From positions 1 through 36,153 of the forward strand of contig JAFAEL010000266.1 of the NCBI GenBank assembly GCA_023423995.1: a stretch of DNA of 36,153 nucleotides, in the 5' to 3' direction. The notes below the pieces were generated by a model, which was given only the letters and a program-made list of their open reading frames with translations, ran no database searches and was not told where the DNA came from. The stretch is from Pseudomonadota bacterium. Lineage in GTDB: Bacteria > Pseudomonadota > Alphaproteobacteria > Rhizobiales > Beijerinckiaceae. Positions within the stretch are counted from its first letter, which is position 1, and each line of letters opens with the position of its first letter. The position numbers were made by a program, and so were the translations under genes. Positions 16,616-24,632 of this stretch are shown here, piece after piece.

Positions 16616-17233
16616 ATGACCCGGCAGAACCGCGTTCTGCCGACGGGCGAGGTCGTCGCCCTGCCGTTCCGCGGCGCCTGGATGGGCAATCGCGGCATCC
16701 TGCACGACGAGGAGGGGCGGCTCGGGCGGGCGCGCTGGCGCCATCCGCACTGGATCATCTGCAGGCTGGAATTCAAGGGCCGGCGCCGCCCCGTGATGGC
16801 GCCGCGGCGCTACACCGAGCTCTTCTTCCTGGACGAGGCGGTCGCTCTGGCGGCCGGGCACCGGCCCTGCGCCGAGTGCCGCCGGGACGCCTTCAACGCC
16901 TACCGGCGCGCCTGGGCGGACGCTCACGGCGGCCCCCTGCCCACCGCCGGCGAGATGGACCGCCGACTGCACGCGGCCCGCATCGATCCGCTCACCCGCG
17001 GCCAGCGGCGGTTCCGGGCGAGGCTGGCGGATCTTCCCGACGGGGTCTTCGTGGAGGATGCGGGATCCGGGCCCGCGCTGCTGTGGCGAGGCTCGCTCCA
17101 TCCCTGCCGCGGGCCGCATTACGAGGCCGGGATCGAGGCCGACCCCGCCGCCGAGATGCAGGTGCTGACACCCGCCCCCTCCGTCGCCGCCCTCCGGGCC
17201 GGATACCTGCCCGCCGTCGGTATCGGAGCCTGA
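16616..17233 (+). CDS. Unknown protein with an Ada-like CxxC motif
   Basis: A 205-residue cytoplasmic protein that I recognise only as a conserved hypothetical. The stretch YTELFFLDEAVALAAGHRPCAECRRD (Cys85, Cys88) closely resembles the end of the Ada zinc domain (FF…AAGxRPCxxC). The other two Ada cysteines are not both present: only Cys49 (WIICRLEF) and a late cysteine in HPCRGPHYE are candidates. A zinc site is therefore plausible, with nucleic-acid or small-molecule binding a guess. The start is ATG 16616 or GTG 16610. It lies just upstream of a LexA-type box, which points away from it toward the radical SAM gene. Confidence 0.72.
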   Translation: MTRQNRVLPTGEVVALPFRGAWMGNRGILHDEEGRLGRARWRHPHWIICRLEFKGRRRPVMAPRRYTELFFLDEAVALAAGHRPCAECRRDAFNAYRRAWADAHGGPLPTAGEMDRRLHAARIDPLTRGQRRFRARLADLPDGVFVEDAGSGPALLWRGSLHPCRGPHYEAGIEADPAAEMQVLTPAPSVAALRAGYLPAVGIGA

Positions 17234-17257
17234 GTCGAGGGGCCGCAATGCCGGCCC

Positions 17258-17286
17258 TTGTCATGTTCTCTTTTTGTTCTTATCTC
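17258..17286 (+). promoter_or_regulatory. LexA (SOS) box inside the promoter of the radical SAM gene
   Basis: GTTC (17265-17268), seven bases and GTTC (17276-17279) match the alphaproteobacterial LexA operator GTTC-N7-GTTC. The box fills the 17-base spacer between TTGTCA (17258-17263) and a weak -10, TATCTC (17281-17286), so bound repressor would block RNA polymerase. The start codon is at 17317, leaving a short leader. Confidence 0.65.
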
Positions 17287-17316
17287 TGGGCCAGTCGGGG
17301 AACTGGCGAGGCAGAG

Positions 17317-18495
17317 ATGGCCACGGTTCGTCTCAGAAGAACTCAGCAGGATGCGAAGCGCTCGGGGCCGGTCGTGCCGCCGCCGGCGGATGTCGAGCGT
17401 CGTCGGCCGGAACTGCGCACCTATGCGACGGTGGACACCGAGCGCCGGCGCGGGCGGGGCGTCAACGGCAATCCGGACGGCCGCTTCGAGCCGATCCAGC
17501 GCGAGGCGGCCTTCGACGGCTGGGACCTTGCCGAGGAGCCTGCGCCGATCCGGACGGAGGTCACGCTCGAGAAGCCCCGGACGATCATTGCCCGGAACGA
17601 TTCGCCCGACATCTCCTTCGACCGCTCGATCAACCCCTACCGGGGTTGCGAGCATGGCTGCGTCTACTGCTTCGCGCGGCCGAGCCATGCCTATCAGGGC
17701 CTGTCGCCCGGGCTCGATTTCGAGACCAAGCTCTTCGCCAAGCCGAACGCCGCCGAGCTTCTGCGGCGCGAGCTGGCGGCACCGGGCTACAAGGTCGACA
17801 CGATGGCGCTCGGCACGAATACCGATCCGTACCAGCCCATCGAGAAGCAGTACCGGATCACGCGCTCGGTGCTGGAAGTGCTGGCCGAGACGAACCACCC
17901 GGTCGGCATCGTGACCAAGTCGGCCCTCGTCACGCGGGACATCGACATCCTCGCCCCCATGGCGGCGCGCGGGCTCGCCAAGGTCGCGATCTCGGTGACC
18001 ACGCTCGATCCGAAGCTCGCCCGGCGCATGGAGCCGCGCGCGGCGACGCCCCAGAAGCGGCTCGCGGCCATCAGGATGCTGGCCGAGGCCGGCATTCCGG
18101 TGAGCGTCCTCGTCGCGCCCGTCATCCCGGCCCTGAACGACCACGAGATCGAGAACATCCTCCAGGCCTGCTACGCGGCCGGCGCCCGCCAGGCCGGCTA
18201 CGTGCTCCTGCGGCTGCCGCACGAGCTGAAGGGCCTCGTGCGCGACTGGCTCGCCGAGAACTATCCGGACCGCATGAAGCACGTTCTGTCGCTCGTCGAA
18301 GGCACGCGCGACGGAAAGCTCTACGATTCCAAGTGGGGCCAGCGGCAGACGGGCGTCGGGCCCTATGCCTGGATGATCGGCCGCAGGTTCGAGAAAGCGG
18401 CCGAGCGCCTGGGCTTCAACCGCGTCCGCCGCGAGTTGCGCACGGACCTGTTCCGGAAGCCCGCGAAGGAAACGGCGCAGCTCGCGCTGTTCTGA
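17317..18495 (+). CDS. PA0069-family radical SAM protein
   Basis: A 392-residue radical SAM enzyme of the PA0069 family, distantly related to spore photoproduct lyase. The cluster-binding motif CEHGCVYC gives Cys111, Cys115 and Cys118, and DSPDISFDRSINPYRGCEHGC is diagnostic of this group. The Arg-rich N-terminus (1-60) may contact nucleic acid. The substrate is not known. The ATG at 17317 is the first start after the predicted promoter and gives the usual family length. A LexA-type box directly upstream suggests induction by DNA damage and hence a repair role, which is inference. It precedes rnhB and ccrM on the same strand. Confidence 0.9.
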   Translation: MATVRLRRTQQDAKRSGPVVPPPADVERRRPELRTYATVDTERRRGRGVNGNPDGRFEPIQREAAFDGWDLAEEPAPIRTEVTLEKPRTIIARNDSPDISFDRSINPYRGCEHGCVYCFARPSHAYQGLSPGLDFETKLFAKPNAAELLRRELAAPGYKVDTMALGTNTDPYQPIEKQYRITRSVLEVLAETNHPVGIVTKSALVTRDIDILAPMAARGLAKVAISVTTLDPKLARRMEPRAATPQKRLAAIRMLAEAGIPVSVLVAPVIPALNDHEIENILQACYAAGARQAGYVLLRLPHELKGLVRDWLAENYPDRMKHVLSLVEGTRDGKLYDSKWGQRQTGVGPYAWMIGRRFEKAAERLGFNRVRRELRTDLFRKPAKETAQLALF

Positions 18496-18586
18496 CGCGA
18501 GGCGGAACTGGGGAATATCGCCCGGGCGGGCGTGACAGGGGTGGTGAACGCGGTTCCTCTGGGCGCGGAACCGAATCGCCGCGCCC

Positions 18587-19216
18587 ATGCCCCCCGCCCC
18601 GCTCAAACTCACGCGCGAACGCAAGCTCAAGCGCTGCGGCCACGGCTCCATCGCGGGCGTGGACGAGGTCGGGCGCGGTCCGCTCGCCGGGCCGGTGGTC
18701 GCGGCCGCCGTGGTCCTGGACCTTAGGAAGGTGCCGGCGGGCCTCGCCGATTCCAAGGCGCTCGACCGGGACCGCCGCGAGGAGCTCTTCCTCGAGATCC
18801 TGGCGACCGCGGAAGTGGGGATCGGATCGCTCTCCGCCGCCGAGATCGACCGCATCAACATCCGGCAGGCGACGCTGCTCGCCATGTGCCGGGCGCTCGA
18901 GGCCCTGCCCTGCCTTCCGGACGTGGCCCTGGTGGACGGGAACGATCCGCCCCGGCTCCCATGCCCGGTCGAAACCATCATCAAGGGGGACGCGCATGTC
19001 CCCTCGATCGCGGCGGCCTCCATCGTGGCCAAGGTCGTGCGGGACCGCATGATGCGCCGGCTCGGCGAGGTTTATCCCGCCTACGGCTTCGGCTCGAATG
19101 TCGGCTACTCGACCGCGCCGCACCTCTCCGCGCTCTCCGGAAACGGCCCCTGCCCCTACCACCGGCACAGCTTCGCACCCGTCCGGGCCGCCGGAGATCT
19201 CCTTCAGGGCCTTTGA
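18587..19216 (+). CDS. rnhB: Ribonuclease HII
   Basis: Cleaves RNA in RNA-DNA hybrids and starts removal of single ribonucleotides misincorporated in DNA. The 209 residues carry the catalytic GVDEVGRGPLAGPV (Asp26, Glu27), the LADSKAL block, VALVDGNDPP with a further acidic residue, and IAAASIVAKVVRDR, all typical of RNase HII. An inverted repeat CGGTTCC/GGAACCG (18551-18573) precedes the ATG. The stop codon overlaps the -35 of the predicted ccrM promoter. The rnhB-ccrM order is familiar from other alphaproteobacteria. Confidence 0.95.
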   Translation: MPPAPLKLTRERKLKRCGHGSIAGVDEVGRGPLAGPVVAAAVVLDLRKVPAGLADSKALDRDRREELFLEILATAEVGIGSLSAAEIDRINIRQATLLAMCRALEALPCLPDVALVDGNDPPRLPCPVETIIKGDAHVPSIAAASIVAKVVRDRMMRRLGEVYPAYGFGSNVGYSTAPHLSALSGNGPCPYHRHSFAPVRAAGDLLQGL

Positions 19217-19242
19217 CAGCTTAAGAAAAGCGAAGTCGAATC
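19213..19242 (+). promoter_or_regulatory. ccrM promoter with a GANTC site in the -10
   Basis: TTGACA (19213-19218, overlapping the rnhB stop), exactly 17 bases and TCGAAT (19236-19241) form a good sigma-70 promoter. GAATC (19238-19242), a CcrM methylation site, overlaps the -10. Methylation state would thus sit where polymerase and the GcrA-type regulator act. The leader to the ATG at 19360 is about 110 bases. Confidence 0.6.
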
Positions 19243-19347
19243 AACGGGGTAGGCAAAAATTGCAGCCCCAAAACGAGACGCAGTTTTCTTCCGCGGGAAA
19301 CCTCGCCTTTACCCTGCCCGGCCATAAACGCAGCGTCAGTTGCGTAA

Positions 19348-20529
<1,182 letters not shown>

Positions 20530-20532
20530 GCG

Positions 20533-20574
20533 TGCAAGGATTTTCGTTGCAAGCTTGACCATTGCATGATTGCA
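20533..20574 (+). promoter_or_regulatory. Regularly spaced TGCA motifs upstream of mucR
   Basis: TGCA occurs at 20533, 20548, 20563 and 20571, the first three exactly 15 bases apart and within TGCAAG or TTGCA contexts. They lie just after the ccrM stop and 64-105 bases before the mucR ATG, near a TTGACC (20555-20560). This could be an operator for autoregulation. No binding protein can be assigned from sequence. Confidence 0.3.
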
Positions 20575-20637
20575 GGTGGGGCGGCGGTGCGCGTTGTTTC
20601 GTGTCCGCGCCAAGCATTTCCCGTGAGGCTCTTTAGA

Positions 20638-21096
20638 ATGACCACAGACACTCCGACATCCGCCAGCGATCTCATATCGCTGACGGCCGAACTGGTAGCG
20701 GCCTATGTCGGCAACAACGTTGTCCCCCAAGGCGAACTTCCCACGCTGGTCGCATCGGTGCATCAAAGCCTTGCTGCACTTAGCGGACAGGTTCCGGCGG
20801 CGCAGGCCGAACGTCCTGTTCCCCCCGTGCCGGTCAAGAAGTCGATCACGCCCGATTACCTGATCAGCCTCGAGGATGGACGTCGCTACAAGTCGCTGAA
20901 GCGTCATCTGGCTGGCCGTGGTCTTACCCCCGAGCAGTATCGTCGCAAGTGGGGCCTTGCCGGCGACTACCCGATGGTTGCCCCGAACTACGCCAAGCAG
21001 CGCTCGGAACTCGCGAAGGCGGCTGGCCTCGGCCGCAAGCGCGAGGAGGAGCCCGCCGCGCGCCCCGCGAGCCGCCGCCGCGCCGCCGCCCGCTGA
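20638..21096 (+). CDS. mucR: MucR/Ros-family regulator lacking zinc ligands
   Basis: A 152-residue DNA-binding regulator of the MucR/Ros family, which controls exopolysaccharide, motility and, in Caulobacter, cell-cycle genes. The core ITPDYLISLEDGRRYKSLKRHLAGRGLTPEQYRRKWGLAGDYPMVAPNYAKQRSELAKAAGLG (70-132) is unmistakable. The zinc finger is degenerate: Ser78 stands where a cysteine is usual, and the second histidine after His90 is missing (HLAGRGL). Only one of four classical ligands remains. Zinc-free members that still bind DNA are known in this family. The basic, alanine-rich tail may add DNA contacts. GAGG before ATG 20638 supports the start. It directly follows ccrM. Confidence 0.9.
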   Translation: MTTDTPTSASDLISLTAELVAAYVGNNVVPQGELPTLVASVHQSLAALSGQVPAAQAERPVPPVPVKKSITPDYLISLEDGRRYKSLKRHLAGRGLTPEQYRRKWGLAGDYPMVAPNYAKQRSELAKAAGLGRKREEEPAARPASRRRAAAR

Positions 21097-21148
21097 GCGC
21101 CATCAGATTGCGACATCGGGCTGAAACACTCGGGTTGAAGGAGAGGGT

Positions 21149-21170
21149 CGCGTTCCCATCCGGGAGCGCG
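21149..21170 (+). terminator. Terminator-like hairpin after mucR
   Basis: CGCGTTCCC (21149-21157) pairs with GGGAGCGCG (21162-21170), including one G-T pair, around an ATCC loop. The following sequence has only scattered T residues, so termination may be partial or Rho-dependent. It lies 53 bases after the mucR stop. Confidence 0.45.
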
Positions 21171-21193
21171 CCGTCTCTTCAGGCAAATCTGGG

Positions 21194-21304
21194 ATGCCCG
21201 TGTCGAAGAAGCGTAAAATCTCCCCGAGCGCGAGCGATCTTGCCAGCTACACGCTCGGGGCTGCCCTCTATATTTGGCTGATCGTGCTCGGGTTCACGCG
21301 CTAG
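21194..21304 (+). CDS. 36-residue single-pass membrane peptide
   Basis: A short frame, MPVSKKRKISPSASDLASYT followed by LGAALYIWLIVLGFTR. It has a basic N-terminus and one hydrophobic helix of about 16-18 residues, as in many small bacterial membrane proteins. It begins 97 bases after the mucR stop and ends in a CTAG palindrome shared with the convergent mutY stop. There is only a modest ribosome site (TGGG). Function is unknown. It could be a chance frame, but the charge and hydrophobicity pattern is not what random GC-rich sequence usually gives. Confidence 0.45.
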   Translation: MPVSKKRKISPSASDLASYTLGAALYIWLIVLGFTR

Positions 21305-22488
21305 CCTCTGCGCTTGACTGCTCGACCGACAGGCTTCGGCTTGACCGCCTGTTCCCCGCCGAAGGCCAAGGCCAGCACCTTCTTCATGACGTTCGGCAGG
21401 GGTTCCGCGGCGAGTTCGTCGCGCCCCGCCCACCGCATGCCCTCGGGAGCCGGAGCGGCCGCAGCCGCGCGCCCCACGAAAACCGATAGCTCCAGAGGGA
21501 AATGCGTGAAGACGTGGCGAACGACGCCCGCGGCGCGCCGCCACCGCGCCTCGAACGGCGCGTCGAGGATCGCCTTGGCGGGATCGTAGTCGCTGCGCCA
21601 TTCGCTCGTCGGCACCTCCGCCATGCCGCCGAGCAGCCCCTTCGGCGGCCGGGTCCGCAGGAGGATGGCCCCGTCGGGCCGCACCGCCACGAAGGCGGCG
21701 CCGCGGCGCAGCACCCCTTCGCGCTTCGGCGCCTTCACGGGATAGCTCTCCTGCAGGCCGGCCTGCCGGGCGCGGCAAGGCCGCATCCAGGGGCAAAGCG
21801 CGCAGGCGGGACGCTTCGGCGTGCAGATCGTCGCGCCGAGATCCATGAGCGCCTGGGCGAAGTCGCCCGGCCGGTCCACCGGCACGAGATCCTGCGTCAG
21901 CGCGCGGATCGCGGCCTTCGCGGCCGGCATCGGCTCGTCGACCCGGAACAGCCGGGACACGACCCGCTCCACATTGCCGTCCACGGCCGCGGCGGGCCGA
22001 TCGAAGGCGATCGCCGCGATGGCGCCTGCCGTATAGGCGCCGATGCCGGGCAGCTTGCGCAGTCCCTCCTCCGTATCGGGAAAGGACCCGCGATGCTGGC
22101 CGACCACGGCCTGCGCGCAGGCATGGAGGTTCCGGGCGCGCGAGTAGTAGCCGAGCCCGGCCCAGGCGCTCATCACGGCCTCGCTCGGAGCGGCCGCGAG
22201 CGCCTCGACGGTCGGAAAGCGCTGCAGGAAGGCCGCGAAATACGGCCGGACCGCCGTGACCGTCGTCTGCTGCAGCATAATTTCCGACAGCCACACGCGA
22301 TACGGGTCGGGGGTCTCGCCGGGACGGGCCCGCCAGGGAAGGTCGCGGCGGTGCCGGTCATACCAGCAGAGAAGGTCGGCGGCCTGCGGCTTGGCCTCGG
22401 CGCCGGGTGGCACTACGACCGAATCCGCCCCGGGCGCTTCCGGTGCAGGAGGCTCCGCAATCTTCCGCTTCGAACGAGTGAGCGTCAT
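21301..22488 (-). CDS. mutY: A/G-specific adenine DNA glycosylase
   Basis: Removes adenine mispaired with 8-oxoguanine. The 395 residues include a low-complexity N-terminus (1-35), catalytic Glu69 in LSEIMLQQTTV, the helix-hairpin-helix LPGIGAYTAGAI (146-157), catalytic Asp170 in AAVDGNVERV, the 4Fe-4S ligands Cys222, Cys229, Cys232 and Cys238, and a C-terminal NUDIX-like domain with VFTHFPLEL for lesion recognition. The frame stays open far upstream antisense to the next genes; ATG 22488 fits the family. It is divergent from the formyltransferase-like gene with 30 bases between starts. Confidence 0.96.
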   Translation of the reverse strand: MTLTRSKRKIAEPPAPEAPGADSVVVPPGAEAKPQAADLLCWYDRHRRDLPWRARPGETPDPYRVWLSEIMLQQTTVTAVRPYFAAFLQRFPTVEALAAAPSEAVMSAWAGLGYYSRARNLHACAQAVVGQHRGSFPDTEEGLRKLPGIGAYTAGAIAAIAFDRPAAAVDGNVERVVSRLFRVDEPMPAAKAAIRALTQDLVPVDRPGDFAQALMDLGATICTPKRPACALCPWMRPCRARQAGLQESYPVKAPKREGVLRRGAAFVAVRPDGAILLRTRPPKGLLGGMAEVPTSEWRSDYDPAKAILDAPFEARWRRAAGVVRHVFTHFPLELSVFVGRAAAAAPAPEGMRWAGRDELAAEPLPNVMKKVLALAFGGEQAVKPKPVGRAVKRRG

Positions 22489-22518
22489 GCGCGTGCGCGG
22501 CGCCGGGCCGGCCAGGTG

Positions 22519-23340
22519 ATGCGAATTGCCCTTCTCACGCTCGAGGGGGTGGCGGCGTCGCGCGCGGTGCGCCGCTTCATCGCCGCCGACCCGGGCCGGC
22601 TGGCATTCGTGGGCCTCTCCGACCCGTTCCGGCCGGAGGCCGGCGGCGCGATCGGGCAGACGGCGAAGCGGCTGCGCCATTCGGGACCACGGATCATCCC
22701 CTACCTGTTCCTCAATTTCTCGGCGCCCCGGATCGCCGGAGCCGTGCTGCCGCGCGCTCGGGCGGGCGATGTCGACCGCACGCCCATCCCGCGGCTCTGC
22801 CGCGAACTGGGCGTGCCGGTCGTCGACGTGCGGGACGTCAACGCGCCTGCCTTCCGCGAGCGCCTCGTCCAGAGCGGCGCCGACCTGATTCTCACCTTTC
22901 ACTTCGACCAGATCTTGCGCGCCGAGACCATCGGCAGCGCGGCCGCGGGCGGGATCAACGTGCATCCGGGTCTCCTCCCGAAGCATCGCGGCCCCGTGCC
23001 GACGATCCATGCGCTGCTCGACGACCCGGTGGAGCTGGGGGGCTCCATCCACCGGCTCGCGCCGACGATCGATGCCGGGGCGCTCCTCGCCCAGGTGCAG
23101 ATGCCCGACGCCCCGGGCCTGACCGCTCTCGAGGCTGCCGCGCGCCTGCACGAGGCCGCGTTGCCCGAACTCGATCGCGTGCTCGCCGACATCGCGGCCG
23201 GACGCGCCATCGAGCAGCCGCTGCCCGTCCTGCCCTATCGCGGCTTTCCGACGCCGGCGGAGATGCGCCGCCTCGCCGCGAAGGGCCGGCGCGGCGCCGG
23301 CTTGCGCGACCTCGCCGCGGCCTTGCGCCTCCGCGCCTGA
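22519..23340 (+). CDS. Formyltransferase-domain protein
   Basis: A 273-residue protein with the formyltransferase N-terminal fold. The catalytic set is present: Asn147 and His149 in GGINVHPGLLPKHRGPVPT, and Asp185 in TIDAGALLAQ. It is not Fmt, PurN or ArnA, since it lacks the usual second domain and the N-terminal motif differs. The substrate, possibly an amino sugar or small amine using formyl-tetrahydrofolate, is open. The start is ATG 22519, or GTG 22516 three bases earlier. It is divergent from mutY and probably shares a compact two-way promoter with it. DUF721 follows 51 bases later. Confidence 0.85.
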   Translation: MRIALLTLEGVAASRAVRRFIAADPGRLAFVGLSDPFRPEAGGAIGQTAKRLRHSGPRIIPYLFLNFSAPRIAGAVLPRARAGDVDRTPIPRLCRELGVPVVDVRDVNAPAFRERLVQSGADLILTFHFDQILRAETIGSAAAGGINVHPGLLPKHRGPVPTIHALLDDPVELGGSIHRLAPTIDAGALLAQVQMPDAPGLTALEAAARLHEAALPELDRVLADIAAGRAIEQPLPVLPYRGFPTPAEMRRLAAKGRRGAGLRDLAAALRLRA

Positions 23341-23391
23341 GTTGCAGCCTCCCGGTACAGCGCCTAGCTGAAGGGCCTGGACGATCGATCG

Positions 23392-23910
23392 ATGAAGCGC
23401 GCCGCCCCCCTTGCCGAGTTTCTCGATGCCTGCCTCGGCCCGACGGTCGCCAAGCAGGGCTTCTCGGGGTCGGACATCATCGTGTCCTGGCCGGAGATCG
23501 TCGGCGAGCGGCTCGCCGCCTATTCGCAGCCCATCAAGGTCGAATGGCCCCGCCGCGTGATCCCGGACGCTCCGGCCGAGCCCTCGACGCTGATCGTGCG
23601 CACGGAGAGCGCCTTCGCGCTGGAGCTGCAGCATCTCGCCCCCGTGATCATCGAGCGGGTGAACGCCTTCTATGGCTGGCGCTGCGTCGGGCGCATCGTG
23701 CTGAAGCAGGGGCCGGTGATCCGCCCTGCGGCGCCTGTTCCGCTGCCCGAGCCGAGCCCGGCGGATCGCGCTGTCGCCTCGGAGGCGGCCACAGGCGTTT
23801 CCGACGACGCGCTCCGCAGCGCATTGGAGCGGCTCGGTTCGGCCGTGATTGCGGCGGAGCGTCGCGACCGCGGTGGCACCGGAAGCCCGCCCGTGCCACA
23901 TTCGTCGTAG
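23392..23910 (+). CDS. DUF721 (DciA-like) protein
   Basis: A 172-residue DUF721 protein. The conserved part is FSGSDIIVSWPEIVGERLAAYSQPIKVEW, then STLIVRTESAFALELQHLAPVIIERVNAFYGWRCVGRIVLKQG. DUF721 includes DciA, the loader of the replicative helicase DnaB in bacteria without DnaC, and the KH-like core is present here. The C-terminal tail (from about 115) is low in complexity. The helicase-loading role is inferred from family. The mutY-DUF721-dsbA-smc neighbourhood is one I recall from related genomes. There is no strong ribosome site before ATG 23392. Confidence 0.88.
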   Translation: MKRAAPLAEFLDACLGPTVAKQGFSGSDIIVSWPEIVGERLAAYSQPIKVEWPRRVIPDAPAEPSTLIVRTESAFALELQHLAPVIIERVNAFYGWRCVGRIVLKQGPVIRPAAPVPLPEPSPADRAVASEAATGVSDDALRSALERLGSAVIAAERRDRGGTGSPPVPHSS

Positions 23911-23942
23911 TATATCCCCACCTGGAAATTGGAGATCTTCAC

Positions 23943-24581
23943 ATGCTGTCACGGCGCGAAGCGCTGGGCACGCTCGGTGCCGCCCTCGGCGCGGCGACCC
24001 TGCTGCAGTCACACTCGGCCCTCGCCCAGGACGCGGCATTGGCCGACCTCGCGGTCGCCGGCCCGCTCGGCGATGCCTGGCAGGGGCCGGAGGGCGCGAA
24101 GGTCACCATCATCGAATACGCATCCCTGACCTGCTCGCATTGCGCCCAGTTCCACAAGGCGACCTATCCGGAGCTGAAGAAGCGCTACATCGATACCGGC
24201 CAGGTGCGCTTCACGCTGCGCGAGTTCCCGCTCGACCCGCTCGCCACCGCCGGCTTCATGCTGGCCCGGGCCGACAATTCCGCGCGCTACTATCCGATCA
24301 CCGACATGCTGTTCGACACCCAGCAGAGCTGGGCTTTCGTGAACAAGCCGCTCGATGCGCTCGCCCAGGCGATGCGGCAGGCCGGCTTTTCACAGGAAAA
24401 GTTCGAGACGACCTTGAAAGACCAGAAGCTCTATGACGCCGTCAATGCGGTGAAGAACCGTGGGGCGGAGAAGTTCAAGGTGGATTCGACCCCTACCTTC
24501 TTCGTGAACGGCCAGCGCATCAGGGGCGCAGCCTCGATTGACGAGCTCGAGAAGATCATCAAGCCGATTCTCGGCGCCTGA
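23943..24581 (+). CDS. DsbA-family thiol:disulfide oxidoreductase, probably Tat-exported
   Basis: A 212-residue thioredoxin-fold protein of the DsbA/DsbG-like group (Thioredoxin_4). The active site is Cys64-Ser-His-Cys67 in YASLTCSHCAQFH, and the cis-proline loop is STPTFFVNGQ. The N-terminus MLSRREALGTLGAALGAATLL fits a twin-arginine signal (SRRxxL) ending near ALA28. TTGGAGA a few bases before ATG 23943 decides this start. It probably forms or isomerises disulfides in periplasmic proteins. It lies 32 bases after DUF721 and 51 before smc. Confidence 0.9.
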   Translation: MLSRREALGTLGAALGAATLLQSHSALAQDAALADLAVAGPLGDAWQGPEGAKVTIIEYASLTCSHCAQFHKATYPELKKRYIDTGQVRFTLREFPLDPLATAGFMLARADNSARYYPITDMLFDTQQSWAFVNKPLDALAQAMRQAGFSQEKFETTLKDQKLYDAVNAVKNRGAEKFKVDSTPTFFVNGQRIRGAASIDELEKIIKPILGA

Positions 24582-24592
24582 TCTGCCCGGCT

Positions 24593-24631
24593 CCGGCCCG
24601 CCACGGGCCGGACGGCGGAGCTTCGTCCGCC
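24593..24631 (+). other. Two tandem hairpins abutting the smc start codon
   Basis: CCGGCCCG (24593-24600) pairs with CGGGCCGG (24604-24611), a perfect 8-bp stem. GGCGGA (24614-24619) pairs with TCCGCC (24626-24631), ending two bases... immediately before the ATG at 24633. There is no T run, so they are not a standard terminator. They cover the place where an smc ribosome site would lie. Confidence 0.45.
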
Positions 24632-24632
24632 C

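Noticed and set aside
17119..19052. Frames of 592-643 residues on both strands
   Set aside because: They cross the radical SAM and rnhB genes, both well supported by motifs, and have no domains of their own.
22489..24039. Long N-terminal extension that would make mutY a 912-residue protein
   Set aside because: The extension runs antisense through the formyltransferase and DUF721 genes; MutY of normal length starts at 22488.
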